The translations under genes and the position numbers were made by a program. From Beijerinckia indica subsp. indica ATCC 9039 (GTDB lineage: Bacteria; Pseudomonadota; Alphaproteobacteria; Rhizobiales; Beijerinckiaceae): DNA of 64,000 bases. Positions within the stretch are counted from its first letter, which is position 1. The number at the start of each line of letters is the position of its first letter. The notes under the pieces were generated by a model. The model was not told where the DNA came from. It did no database searches and saw nothing but the letters and a program-made list of their open reading frames with translations. Location: assembly GCF_000019845.1 (NCBI RefSeq), contig NC_010581.1, positions 2,051,501 through 2,115,500 of the forward strand. Direction: 5' to 3'. Positions 45,878-55,298 of the stretch are shown in pieces.

Positions 45878-47125
45878 ATGCATCCATCGTCCCTCGAGAA
45901 CATGCAGCGGTGCTTGTCCTGGTACGGTCCCGCAACCTCGAAACGCGTGGTCGATATCGGCGGGGCGAGCGTCAACGGCTCCTACCGCGACATTTTCGTC
46001 GATGCTTCGGAATTCCTTTGCCTCGACCTACAGGGAGGGCCCAGCGTCGATATTGTTCTCGACGATCCTTACCGCCTGCCCTTCCCCGATGAATCCGTCG
46101 ACGTTGTCATTTCTGGCCAGATGCTGGAGCATTGCGCGCAATTCTGGCGCCTGTTCACGGAAATCGCCCGCGTGCTCAAACCGGAGGCGCTGTTTTTCAT
46201 CATCGCGCCCTCCGCCGGCCCGATCCATCGCTATCCTGTCGACTGCTACCGTTTCTACCCTGACGCCTATCAGGCGCTGGCGGACTGGAGCGGACTGCGC
46301 CTCGTCCATTGTTGGCATGACGAACGCGGCCCGTGGCGTGACCTCGTTGGCGTGTTCCAGAAGGGCGGAACGCTGGAAAAGATCGCCCATCCCAAAAGCG
46401 CGACCTTCCCGCCGCACTATGTCGCGCCCAACAGCGATCGCGCGACGGAAGCCCTATCCGGCCAACGCAATTATCTCGACGTCCTCGCCGATATGCATAA
46501 GATCGTAAATCCGCGTCTCTATCTTGAGATCGGCATCCGCAAAGGCCGCAGCCTCGCGCTCGCCAGTTGCAAGGCCATCGGCATCGACCCAGGCCCCGAA
46601 CTCGAAGTCCGGCCGAACGATCTCGATCTTTATACCTGCACGAGCGACGATTTCTTCTTTTTCGCCGTTCAGGACGCAATCACGGCACCGGTCGACCTCG
46701 CCTTCATCGACGGCATGCATCTCGCCGAATATGTCTATCGCGACTTTATGAATCTCGAACGGTTCATGAGCCCATCCGGCGTCATCGTCATCGACGATGT
46801 GCTGCCAAACCACCCCCTGCAAGCAGCCAGAGACCGGCAAACCCAGGCCTGGACCGGCGATGTCTGGCGTTTCCCACAAGTGCTCGCCAAATTGCGCCCA
46901 GATCTCAAGCTCACATGGCTCGACACGGAACCGACGGGGCTGCTCGTCGTCAGCCGGCTCGATTCCGGCAACACTGTCCTGAGCGACCGTTATAATCCCG
47001 TCATCCGGCAGATTTTGGAAACGCCGCAGGAACAGCCGCCGGCTGAACTCATCGAGCGCACATTTGCCACCGCGCCCTCAGAATCGAACATTCGTGCCGC
47101 CGTCTCGCCAGCCGATCCGGCGTAA
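45878..47125 (+). CDS. Two-domain class I SAM methyltransferase
   Basis: A 415-residue protein with two methyltransferase-like halves. Residues 1-190 form a Methyltransf_11-type domain (VVDIGGASVNGSYRD, LPFPDESVDVVISGQMLEHC, IARVLKPEALFFIIAPS). Residues 195-370 form a Methyltransf_24-like domain (YLEIGIRKGRSLALA, VDLAFIDGMHLAEYVYRDFM, GVIVIDDVLPNHP). AAGGAGG five bases before the ATG is a very strong ribosome binding site. The gene at 47206 follows at 80 bases and carries a related second-half domain, so the two probably act on the same glycan or lipid. The substrate is unknown. Confidence 0.87.
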   Translation: MHPSSLENMQRCLSWYGPATSKRVVDIGGASVNGSYRDIFVDASEFLCLDLQGGPSVDIVLDDPYRLPFPDESVDVVISGQMLEHCAQFWRLFTEIARVLKPEALFFIIAPSAGPIHRYPVDCYRFYPDAYQALADWSGLRLVHCWHDERGPWRDLVGVFQKGGTLEKIAHPKSATFPPHYVAPNSDRATEALSGQRNYLDVLADMHKIVNPRLYLEIGIRKGRSLALASCKAIGIDPGPELEVRPNDLDLYTCTSDDFFFFAVQDAITAPVDLAFIDGMHLAEYVYRDFMNLERFMSPSGVIVIDDVLPNHPLQAARDRQTQAWTGDVWRFPQVLAKLRPDLKLTWLDTEPTGLLVVSRLDSGNTVLSDRYNPVIRQILETPQEQPPAELIERTFATAPSESNIRAAVSPADPA

Positions 47126-47205
47126 CCGGCACAGCCGCGCTTCTAATTTCGGCCATGTCCAAACACGGGCTAACGCACGACTGACGCACAGACTTGGAAC
47201 ACAAG

Positions 47206-48960
47206 ATGGATCTCAGCCTCATTGTTTGCGCCTATGCGATGTCGCGCGAATTGCCCCGGACGATTTATACTTTAAGCCGAAACTATCAGCGTGGGATCGA
47301 AAGTCTCGACTATGAGATCATCGTCGTGGACAATGGCTCGCCCGAACCGGTCGACGAAGCCGCCCTTAGCGGTATCGCTCCGAACGTGCGCGTTATCCGG
47401 ACTCATCCGGCGCCCTCCTCACCCGTCAAGGCGATCAATGCGGCCGCCAAGACCGCCGGCGGGCGAATGCTGGGCTTGTTCATCGATGGCGCCCGCATGG
47501 CGTCGCCCGGACTGATCGCACGGGCGCACGAAGCCTATCAATCTGATCCCTCGAAGATCATCGGCAGTCTCGCCTTTCACCTCGGGCCTGACGTGCAAAT
47601 GCGCTCTGTTTTCGCCGGTTATGATCAAGCGATCGAGGACAGACTGCTCGACACGACGCCTTGGCAAGAGAACGGTTACAAGCTGTTCAACATTTCCGCC
47701 CTTGCCGGGTCGTCAGCGGAAGGCTGGTTCGGCTGCATCGCCGAGTCGAATGGCGTCTTCCTCGACCGTGATCTCTGGCAACAATTGGGCGGTTTGGAAG
47801 AGCGTTTCGTCACGCCAGGCGGCGGCCTCGCTAATCTCGATTTCTGGGAGCGAGCGGTGACTGCATCGAGCGGGCGGGCGTGGATGATCCTCGGCGAAGG
47901 AACCTTCCATCAAGTCCATGGCGGTGTCGCGACCAACGGCACCGAGGCCACACGCGAGCCGATGCTCGCGGAATACAGACAGATCCACGGTCGGGCCTTC
48001 GTCACGCCGCGCTACACGCCACAATTCGTCGGCGCGCTCGACGATGAGATGATCTCCCGCCGTGTCGGCCTCCCCGCCACCTTGCCGAGAAAGGCCTATT
48101 CGATCAATGACCGCGCCTTCGCGGTCGCCCTACCACCCCACCTCTTGGACGCCGTGCAGGACGGGACGTTGCGCACACGCTACAAGGGATTACGCCTGGC
48201 AAAAAATCCCTTCGACCTCGCACTCTATCTTCGCCTCTTACAGGCCCTCAAGCCGCAAACGATTATCGAAATCGGCACGTCGGAGGGCGGCAGCGCACTC
48301 TGGCTGCGCGACCAGTGCCATACGCTTGGCCTCACCACCAAAATCCTGAGCCTCGATCTCGTGACACCAACCTTGAGCGTCGAGGGCGTGACCTTTTACA
48401 AGGCCGATAGCACATACCCGCGCGAGACTTTCCCGAACGAGGACATTCTCTCAGCGCCGCATCCTTGGCTTGTGATCGAGGACAGCGCCCATAGCTACGC
48501 CTCGGTGAGCGCAATTCTTGACTATTTCGATAGCCGCCTCCGACCCAATGATTACATTGTTGTCGAGGATGGCGTCGTCGCCGATCTGCGCGACCCGCAT
48601 TACCGCCAGTTCGACGACGGTCCCAACCGGGCTATCGCCGAATTCCTTGCCAAAGCGGGGGACAGATACCGTATCGACACGGACTATTGCGATTTCTACG
48701 GGCATAATATGACTTATTGTCCAAACGGCTGGCTCGTTCGGTGTGAGGAAAAGCCCAACCCGTCGATGCTCGAAGGTGGCGGTGGTGAGAACGAAAGCCC
48801 CTCTTTGGACGCGACGACGAACGAGCCGCAGAAAGACCCCGACGGCACTCAGACGGCCATCACTGTCAATCTGAATACACTTGAGTCACGGTCTTTGTTC
48901 GCCGCTATAAGACAAAAAATTTACTTGTTTCTCCGTTCAAATTTACGCGGTCGGCTCTGA
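47206..48960 (+). CDS. GT2 glycosyltransferase fused to CmcI-like domain
   Basis: A 584-residue composite. Residues 1-250 are a GT-A glycosyltransferase of family 2 type (LSLIVCAYAMSRELPRTIYT, EIIVVDNGSPEPVDE, GLFIDGARMASPGLI with the DGA in place of the usual DxD). Residues 330-520 are a CmcI/RhlA-like methyltransferase domain (cephalosporin hydroxylase family): IIEIGTSEGGSALWLRDQC, ILSLDLVTPT, WLVIEDSAHSY, DYIVVEDGVV. The acidic C-terminal tail (residues 525-560) is low-complexity. ATG 47206 is preferred over a TTG four codons earlier. Likely modifies a surface glycan together with the upstream double methyltransferase. Confidence 0.85.
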   Translation: MDLSLIVCAYAMSRELPRTIYTLSRNYQRGIESLDYEIIVVDNGSPEPVDEAALSGIAPNVRVIRTHPAPSSPVKAINAAAKTAGGRMLGLFIDGARMASPGLIARAHEAYQSDPSKIIGSLAFHLGPDVQMRSVFAGYDQAIEDRLLDTTPWQENGYKLFNISALAGSSAEGWFGCIAESNGVFLDRDLWQQLGGLEERFVTPGGGLANLDFWERAVTASSGRAWMILGEGTFHQVHGGVATNGTEATREPMLAEYRQIHGRAFVTPRYTPQFVGALDDEMISRRVGLPATLPRKAYSINDRAFAVALPPHLLDAVQDGTLRTRYKGLRLAKNPFDLALYLRLLQALKPQTIIEIGTSEGGSALWLRDQCHTLGLTTKILSLDLVTPTLSVEGVTFYKADSTYPRETFPNEDILSAPHPWLVIEDSAHSYASVSAILDYFDSRLRPNDYIVVEDGVVADLRDPHYRQFDDGPNRAIAEFLAKAGDRYRIDTDYCDFYGHNMTYCPNGWLVRCEEKPNPSMLEGGGGENESPSLDATTNEPQKDPDGTQTAITVNLNTLESRSLFAAIRQKIYLFLRSNLRGRL

Positions 48961-49489
48961 CTGGCGAGCGAGCCGACGCTCGTTCATAGACTGTTACATC
49001 AGGGGGCTCATTATCTCCCCTGAACGCATGAGATCGGCAATCCTTTAGGGATACTCTGCGTGAAGGGTGAATGCCGCTCCGAAAAGTTTTGTCTCATTCG
49101 GCCATGAACGGTCGCGTGTTTACGCGGTGATGTCCGGTCCCCAAAAGCAAGCCGCTTATCCATTACTTAGCAATCCTCGACTTTACTATTCAAGAAATCG
49201 AGCTTCGTTGCTCTTCTCATCCGACAATTTAACGCATGATCATCTCAGTAGAGGGCAATCTTTACTGAATAGAGGCTGGCGTGGCTCTCATCTTTTTAGC
49301 TTAAAAATTTACTGCGCCATGACGAGATAAATAGTTATCCTAAAATCCATACAAAATATGGAAAATTATACCATTATCCAGCTTCATCAACGACATAATG
49401 CAGAAATTCAAATTTTTTCCCTCCTTAAGGCCATGATAGGTCCTCGTGAAAATATCTAGTTTTATAGACGGCGATACTGGTGTGTTAAC
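48961..49489. other. 530-bp intergenic region before the TonB receptor
   Basis: No gene supported. A short inverted repeat TCAGGGG/CCCCTGA at 48999-49023 follows the glycosyltransferase and may weakly terminate it. The second half is AT-rich and should carry the promoter of the receptor cluster; no classical boxes stand out. Confidence 0.5.
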
Positions 49490-52078
49490 ATGACAAGAAA
49501 ATATTATACGAGGTGCCTCTCGTTGCGCCGCGGACTTTTGTCAAGCGCTTCAATAGCTCCTTTCGCATTAGGCATCTTGTATATCCCTTTGGCACATCCA
49601 GTCGAAGCGGCGGCCGGCATGCATCAGCATGGCGCATCCCAAGCTCAGAATGAGGGTAGCCCGCAAGATACGGCTCAGGGTGCCGCGCAAGACGGCACCG
49701 TTCAGGATGTCGTCGTGGTGGGTGAGGAGGATCGGGGCGAGCAAAAAATGGAGGAGGTGATGATGCACACGCCTCGTTCTGGCGACGTCGTCACCGGAAA
49801 GCAGGCTCAAGAGCAGCAATTCACAACTCTGAATGATTACGCCCAGAAGATCCCAGGTTTCAGGCCCAATATCACGACGCCGCATTTTTCGAGAATGGCG
49901 ATTCGTGGTCTAGGTTCGGCAATGGCTGGCGCGACCTCGGCGGGTTATCAGTCGGAAACAGGCTTCGTTGTCGATAATGTTCCATGGATTCAACCTGAAT
50001 ATCAGGCCGGCGATTGGACCAATATCGAATCTTTCGAAATCTCTTACGGCCCGAGCGGCACGAGCGGCGGCAAGAACACCGATGTCGGCACGATCTATAT
50101 AACAACACCTTTGCCGTCCTTCGCGCGAAAAACACAGCTCGAGACGTCGATCGGCAGTTATGGCCATGTCATCCAGAAGGTGGATGCGACTGGCCCGGTC
50201 ATCGATGAAGCCTTGGCTTATCGCGTCAGCGGTTATTACGAACGTGCGAGAGGCTGGATCCGAGATGCCGGAAACGGTCAGGACTACGGCGACATCAACC
50301 GCCAGGGTATTCGTATTCAGCTTCTCGGCGTTGGCGAAAATTTCACGGATCGATTTATTTTTAGCTTCAATAATATCGCGGAATATACCGGCTACGGCCA
50401 AGGCGCGGGCGGTGGCAGCGCAACCGCGCCCATTGGCGATTCATTTCTCGTCTATGCCAATGGCACGCGACCAGCGTCCACCTATTTCCAAACGTTTGCG
50501 AATCGACTTGGCAAGCCGATCCAGACGACTAATCCCTATCAACCGTACCTCGGCCATCCCGGCCTGGATTACGCCAGGGTCGGCACCATATCGAACGAGC
50601 TAAACTATCAGTTGGGACAACATACTCTAACGTCCATTACCGCATTCGGCTATTTCAACGCGCCAATGTATGATTGCACGGATAACCAAAGTGCCTGGAT
50701 CGGCGCCGGCACCTGCAATATGGACAATTATGGCATGCAGGTGTCGCAGGAAGTGAGGCTCTCATCCCCTAAGGGAGAACAATTCGAATGGTTGGCGGGT
50801 CTTTATACGCTTTATGAAAGCAACTGGGCAAGAATGCATCATACGGAATTGGGCCCCTATGCAGCCCAATGGCTCAATAATCCTGCCGCCATGCAGGGTC
50901 TTATCAATTGGTTCAATACCGGAGTGCGGGATACCCAGGTCGCGGGCTATGCCTCGGGGACTCTCCATTTCACCGACAAATTCTCGATTACGGCAGGCGT
51001 ACGCAACAGTTATGATATGCGATATCAGACAACAACCTGGGTTCCGCAACTCGTGTCTGGTAGCCCTTATAGCTATGCGCAGCAAATCTCTGCTCTCATC
51101 GCTGGGGGCGGCGGCGGAAATGTGACAACTGGCGGACATACGAATAATCACAACGGTGTTACAGCGCTCCTCAATCCGTCCCTCCAGGTGAACGATAACA
51201 TTCTTCTCTACGGCTTAGTCGGCCGCGGCGACAAGGCCCCCACAGCGAACGGTACGGCGGGCCCGGTCACGCCCGGCAATCTCGCTAATGGCTTCACACC
51301 GTTCTTCAACAAATCGACGCGGTCGCTCGATTATGAAATCGGGCTCAAAACCAATTGGTTCGATGACCAATTCGTTTCCAATGTCAATTTCTATTGGAAT
51401 GATTTGTGGAATTTCCAAACGCCGCAAAGCTTGCTCTACACGACAAGCGCCGGCATTCTTGCTTCTACGAGTTATATGGGCAATGCGCCGCACGTCCGCC
51501 TACGCGGCGTTGAATTCATCGAAAGATGGGCTCCGAATTTCATTCCGGGGCTACAGGTTCATGCGACCGGCGCCTATACAGAAGCACGATACATCTCGTA
51601 TGATCAAGCGCCGGCGCCAGCAGACTATACCTATCCAGGCGGGCCTTCTACCGTCAGCCTGTCAAATACGCGTATGACGGGTGTGCCCTGGTGGTCGTTC
51701 AATGTCGGTGTCGATTATGCTCATCCGGTTGGTCAGGTCTTTCGTGAACTCGGTGAAGCTCTTCACGATACCAGCGCTTGGACAACGACCTCCTATACCG
51801 CCTTCGGCTACGGAAATGTCGCCTGGTTCAACAAGAGCCAGCTCACAAATCCGAGATCTGTTTATCAATATTGGCAGCCTGCCTATTCACTCGTCAATCT
51901 CGGGGCCGGCTTACGTACGGACGACCGTAACTACGCTGTCACTTTCTGGGTCAAAAACCTTTTCGATGCGCGGCCATTCAGCGCGTTTACAGTTGGTAAC
52001 GCAACCGCTCCCGCAGCCGTCAGCCTTACGATGCAGGGGCCGCGCTACTTCGGCGTAACGTTCTCGGCGGCACTCTAA
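49490..52078 (+). CDS. TonB-dependent receptor
   Basis: An 862-residue outer-membrane barrel. The N-terminus has a signal peptide (LSSASIAPFALGILYIPLAHPVEA) and a low-complexity His/Gln-rich linker. A TonB-box-like VQDVVVVGEE lies near residue 70. The plug domain (residues 90-220) has TTLNDYAQKIPGFRPN, MAIRGLGS and FEISYGPSGTSGGKNTDVG. The barrel ends in the typical LTMQGPRYFGVTFSAAL with terminal hydrophobic residue. It would import a scarce compound with TonB energy. Its place at the head of a flavin monooxygenase cluster suggests uptake of that cluster's organosulfur-like substrate. No ABC transporter is present in the cluster. Confidence 0.92.
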   Translation: MTRKYYTRCLSLRRGLLSSASIAPFALGILYIPLAHPVEAAAGMHQHGASQAQNEGSPQDTAQGAAQDGTVQDVVVVGEEDRGEQKMEEVMMHTPRSGDVVTGKQAQEQQFTTLNDYAQKIPGFRPNITTPHFSRMAIRGLGSAMAGATSAGYQSETGFVVDNVPWIQPEYQAGDWTNIESFEISYGPSGTSGGKNTDVGTIYITTPLPSFARKTQLETSIGSYGHVIQKVDATGPVIDEALAYRVSGYYERARGWIRDAGNGQDYGDINRQGIRIQLLGVGENFTDRFIFSFNNIAEYTGYGQGAGGGSATAPIGDSFLVYANGTRPASTYFQTFANRLGKPIQTTNPYQPYLGHPGLDYARVGTISNELNYQLGQHTLTSITAFGYFNAPMYDCTDNQSAWIGAGTCNMDNYGMQVSQEVRLSSPKGEQFEWLAGLYTLYESNWARMHHTELGPYAAQWLNNPAAMQGLINWFNTGVRDTQVAGYASGTLHFTDKFSITAGVRNSYDMRYQTTTWVPQLVSGSPYSYAQQISALIAGGGGGNVTTGGHTNNHNGVTALLNPSLQVNDNILLYGLVGRGDKAPTANGTAGPVTPGNLANGFTPFFNKSTRSLDYEIGLKTNWFDDQFVSNVNFYWNDLWNFQTPQSLLYTTSAGILASTSYMGNAPHVRLRGVEFIERWAPNFIPGLQVHATGAYTEARYISYDQAPAPADYTYPGGPSTVSLSNTRMTGVPWWSFNVGVDYAHPVGQVFRELGEALHDTSAWTTTSYTAFGYGNVAWFNKSQLTNPRSVYQYWQPAYSLVNLGAGLRTDDRNYAVTFWVKNLFDARPFSAFTVGNATAPAAVSLTMQGPRYFGVTFSAAL

Positions 52079-52583
52079 TATCCACCCTCATTGAAGCGCA
52101 ACTCGTCGCGGTTCAATGAGGACAAGTGGATACGGTTAAAAAGTGACGGTTCGAGAATCTGTGATTCTCGATACGAGGGAACCTGTCCGATTCCCTCTTA
52201 GCGTAGATTGCTATGCTCGTATGCAAGGTCACACGGGCATACCCATAAAGCCGCTGACATTTTCGACGGTGGCTTTTGACCGCTCCGGCAAAACGATACG
52301 GCAAGTGGTCTTTTTTCAATCACGCATTGGCGAAAATCAAAGTTGACTATTTTTATAGTCTTTATAAATTCATAGAACGAACAGCAATCGAAACGCATGT
52401 GATGATCAAAGCAAATGACACAAACATGCTCCATAGAAGGCAATTTCTAGGAAAATTTTCTGCCCCACTGTGTCTCGGGTGATCTCGGTGATTACGCATA
52501 CGGCCTATGATCGGGAAGAACACGCTTGATATCTGGAATACGTGCCCGGCGTGTATGTGGCCGTTAGAACTCCAGGGAGCCTC
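52079..52583. other. 500-bp region between TonB receptor and acyl-CoA dehydrogenase-like gene
   Basis: It contains two inverted repeats just beyond the receptor stop: CCTCATTGAA 52086-52095 with TTCAATGAGG 52112-52121, and CGAGAATC 52152-52159 with GATTCTCG 52163-52170. These may attenuate or end the receptor transcript. No gene is supported in the rest. Confidence 0.55.
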
Positions 52584-53732
52584 ATGAACACGCATGTCAC
52601 TGATCTGCCCTCTCTTCTCGGCACCGCACGAGTTCTCGCCGAAAGCTTCGCCGAGACGGCAGCCCATTATGATGCCACAGGCGCCTTTCCGTTTGCGAAT
52701 TTCCAGGCCCTGTTCGACTCCGGCCTTCTGACACTCACGGCGCCAAAGGCCTATGGCGGGGCGGGCCGGGGGCTCGTCGATGCCCAGGCCGTCATCAGTG
52801 AGATCGCAAGGGGTGAGGCCTCGACGGGCCTGGTGCTCGCAATGAACTATTTCCAGAACGCCAATATGGCGCGACCCACACAATGGCCTTCCCATGTGGC
52901 GGCAGCAGTGGTCAGACGCTCACTCGAAGAAGTGACGCTCCTGAACGCTGCTCAGGCAGAGCCGAATATTGGCTCGCCCTCTCATGGCGCCCTGCCCGAG
53001 ACACGGGCGCGGCTTGTCGAGGGAACCTGGCGGATCACGGGCCGCAAGGCCTATGTGACGGGCCAGCCCGGCCTTGCCTTCGCGGCCGTTTTCGCCGTGA
53101 CCGAGGAAGATGATCCGCGTCTCTCTCATTTCCTCGTCCCGCTCGACGCGCCCGGGATCAGAATCATCGAGACTTGGAACGCCACCGGCATGCGGGCGAC
53201 AGCCAGCCATGACATCATTTTCGATAATGTCGCCGTTCCCCTTGATCATCGTCTCGATGATCAGCCTGCCGAGGGAGGCGTCAAGCGTGACGAGACGAGC
53301 ATGGCCTGGGCTTCGATCTTGATCGCTTCCGTCTATGACGGCATCGCGCGGTCGGCACGTGACTGGATCGTCGATTTCGTCAAGAACCGCGTGCCCGGAA
53401 GTCTCGGCGCACCCTTGGCGAGCGTGCCGCGCATTCGCGACGCCATCGGCGACATCGAGGTGCGTCTCATCACCAATGCCCGGCTCCTGCGCTCGGTGGC
53501 GGAAGATGTCGATGCCGGGCTGCCGCTCGGACCCGCGCCCGCCAGCGTCAGACATGTCGTCATCGAAAACGCTTTCGCCGTGACGAGCCTCGCTCTCGAA
53601 CTCGGTGGCAATCCCGGCGTCTCGCGAGCCAATCCGCTGGAGCGTCATCATCGCAACGCCCTCACCGGGCGCGCCCATGCCCCCCAGGGCAATTTGATCC
53701 GCGGCATTGCCGCCCGCGCCATTCTCGACTGA
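52584..53732 (+). CDS. Acyl-CoA dehydrogenase-like flavoprotein
   Basis: A 382-residue acyl-CoA-dehydrogenase-fold protein. The N-terminal helical domain (FPFANFQALFDSGLLTLTAP, KAYGGAGRG) is followed by a beta-domain with ITGRKAYVTGQPGLAFAAVF near residue 150 and the C-terminal four-helix part. In flavin monooxygenase clusters such proteins are usually SfnB- or DszC-like. The catalytic Glu of true dehydrogenases is not clear. ATG 52584 has GGGAG five bases upstream. The next gene starts 17 bases after its stop, so they are cotranscribed. Confidence 0.85.
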   Translation: MNTHVTDLPSLLGTARVLAESFAETAAHYDATGAFPFANFQALFDSGLLTLTAPKAYGGAGRGLVDAQAVISEIARGEASTGLVLAMNYFQNANMARPTQWPSHVAAAVVRRSLEEVTLLNAAQAEPNIGSPSHGALPETRARLVEGTWRITGRKAYVTGQPGLAFAAVFAVTEEDDPRLSHFLVPLDAPGIRIIETWNATGMRATASHDIIFDNVAVPLDHRLDDQPAEGGVKRDETSMAWASILIASVYDGIARSARDWIVDFVKNRVPGSLGAPLASVPRIRDAIGDIEVRLITNARLLRSVAEDVDAGLPLGPAPASVRHVVIENAFAVTSLALELGGNPGVSRANPLERHHRNALTGRAHAPQGNLIRGIAARAILD

Positions 53733-53749
53733 TCGCCGCAGGAGGCTTC

Positions 53750-55192
53750 ATGACAGATAGTGACACTTTCGACATAGAGGCGCTGAATGCGCTCCGCCTG
53801 CTTGGTCCCGACCCCGCCGATTGGGTCGCCGAGCGGCCGGGCCTCGATCATAATGTGACGATCGTCGGCGGTGGCCAGACGGGCACCGCCTTCGCTTTCG
53901 CCTTACGTCGGGCCGGCATCGGCAAGGTGACGATCATCGATGCGGCGGCGGACGAAAATGGAGCCGGCATCTGGCTGACTCGCGCCCGCATGAACAAGCT
54001 CAGGACCCCCAAAAATCTGGTCGGCCCTGAACTCGGTCTCCCGGCCCTCAGCTTCCAGGCCTGGTATGAGGCGCGCCATGGCGCCGAGGCCTATGCTGCG
54101 ATCGATCGCATCCCGCGCACGGCCTGGGCCGCTTATCTGAAATGGTATCGGACCTTTCTCGGTATCGAGATTCGCTACGGGACACGGCTCGCGCGCGTCG
54201 AGCCCGCCGATGGCGCTTTCCGCCTGCATCTCGAAAGCAAGGGTGAACCGAGGATAGAGACCACACGGAAGATCATTTTCGGCAATGGCATTCTAGGAAG
54301 CGGCGGCGCCTTTATCCCCGAGGTTTTGGCCAAGGGACTGCCGCGCAGCCTGCTCGCGCATACATCCGATCCGATCGATTTCTCCGCGCTCAAGGGCAAG
54401 GATGTTGCCGTTGTCGGCGGCGCGGCATCGGCCTTCGACGCGGCTGCCACGGCGCTCGAGGCTGGTGCGGCCTCGGTCCGCTTGTTCAGCCGGCGCGAGA
54501 CTCTCGCGAGCGTGCCGATCCTGCGTGTACGCGGCTATCCCGGCGCCTATGACAATTATGCCTATTTACCGGATGCCATCCGCTGGCATCAAGCCATTCG
54601 CTATCGTCAGGCGGGCTCAACGCCGCCACCGGATTCCATTGAGCGCGTCCTGAGATTTGCGAATTTTCATCTGCATCTGGGCGCTCCCTGGACGGAGGCA
54701 CATGTTCGGGACGGGCGCGCAGAGACGACGATCAAGGGCGAAACCTTCGCGTTTGATTACGTGATCGCCGGCACCGGCTATTTCTCCGATCCGAATGTCC
54801 GGCCGGAACTGGCGGATTTCGCGGAAGATATTCTGCTCTGGCGGGATTTCTATACGCCGCCAGCCGATGAACAGGATGCCTATCTCGGCGCGCATCCCTA
54901 TCTCGGATTTGGCCATGAATATCTCGAAAAGGAACCGGGTACGGCGCCGTTTTTGAAAAATATCCATGTCTTCAATCCGAGTGGTTTCGTCTCCTTCGGC
55001 CTTCCAATCGGCGATGTGCCCAGCCTGAAGCGCGATGTTCCTGGCGTCGTCGCGCGCATCAGCCGCGATCTTTTCCTGGATGATCTTCCAGCCCATGAGC
55101 GCCGTATCACGGGCACCGTTCCACCGGATTTCGAGGACAGTCTTTATGCGGGCGCAGTCCATGGCGACAGGCAAAAGGTGGCTGCTGATTAA
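53750..55192 (+). CDS. FAD/NAD(P)-binding oxidoreductase
   Basis: A 480-residue flavoprotein of the monooxygenase (FMO/BVMO-like) superfamily. The FAD-binding VTIVGGGQTGTAFAFALRRA is near residue 36. A second Rossmann motif, DVAVVGGAASAFDAAATALE, near 220 would bind NAD(P)H. YVIAGTGYFSDP near 340 matches the ATG-like motif. The full BVMO fingerprint is not seen. AGGAGG lies just upstream of the ATG. It is the second gene of the monooxygenase run and could oxidise a sulfur or carbonyl intermediate. Confidence 0.86.
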   Translation: MTDSDTFDIEALNALRLLGPDPADWVAERPGLDHNVTIVGGGQTGTAFAFALRRAGIGKVTIIDAAADENGAGIWLTRARMNKLRTPKNLVGPELGLPALSFQAWYEARHGAEAYAAIDRIPRTAWAAYLKWYRTFLGIEIRYGTRLARVEPADGAFRLHLESKGEPRIETTRKIIFGNGILGSGGAFIPEVLAKGLPRSLLAHTSDPIDFSALKGKDVAVVGGAASAFDAAATALEAGAASVRLFSRRETLASVPILRVRGYPGAYDNYAYLPDAIRWHQAIRYRQAGSTPPPDSIERVLRFANFHLHLGAPWTEAHVRDGRAETTIKGETFAFDYVIAGTGYFSDPNVRPELADFAEDILLWRDFYTPPADEQDAYLGAHPYLGFGHEYLEKEPGTAPFLKNIHVFNPSGFVSFGLPIGDVPSLKRDVPGVVARISRDLFLDDLPAHERRITGTVPPDFEDSLYAGAVHGDRQKVAAD

Positions 55193-55298
55193 AGTCTAAT
55201 CCTACGCGTTTTCAAAGATCTACGGAATCGAACCGGCGCCTGTTTTGGCCTTCTGGTTCGATGCGATTGACGATCCAGCGATTGAAAAGAGGCCCGCA

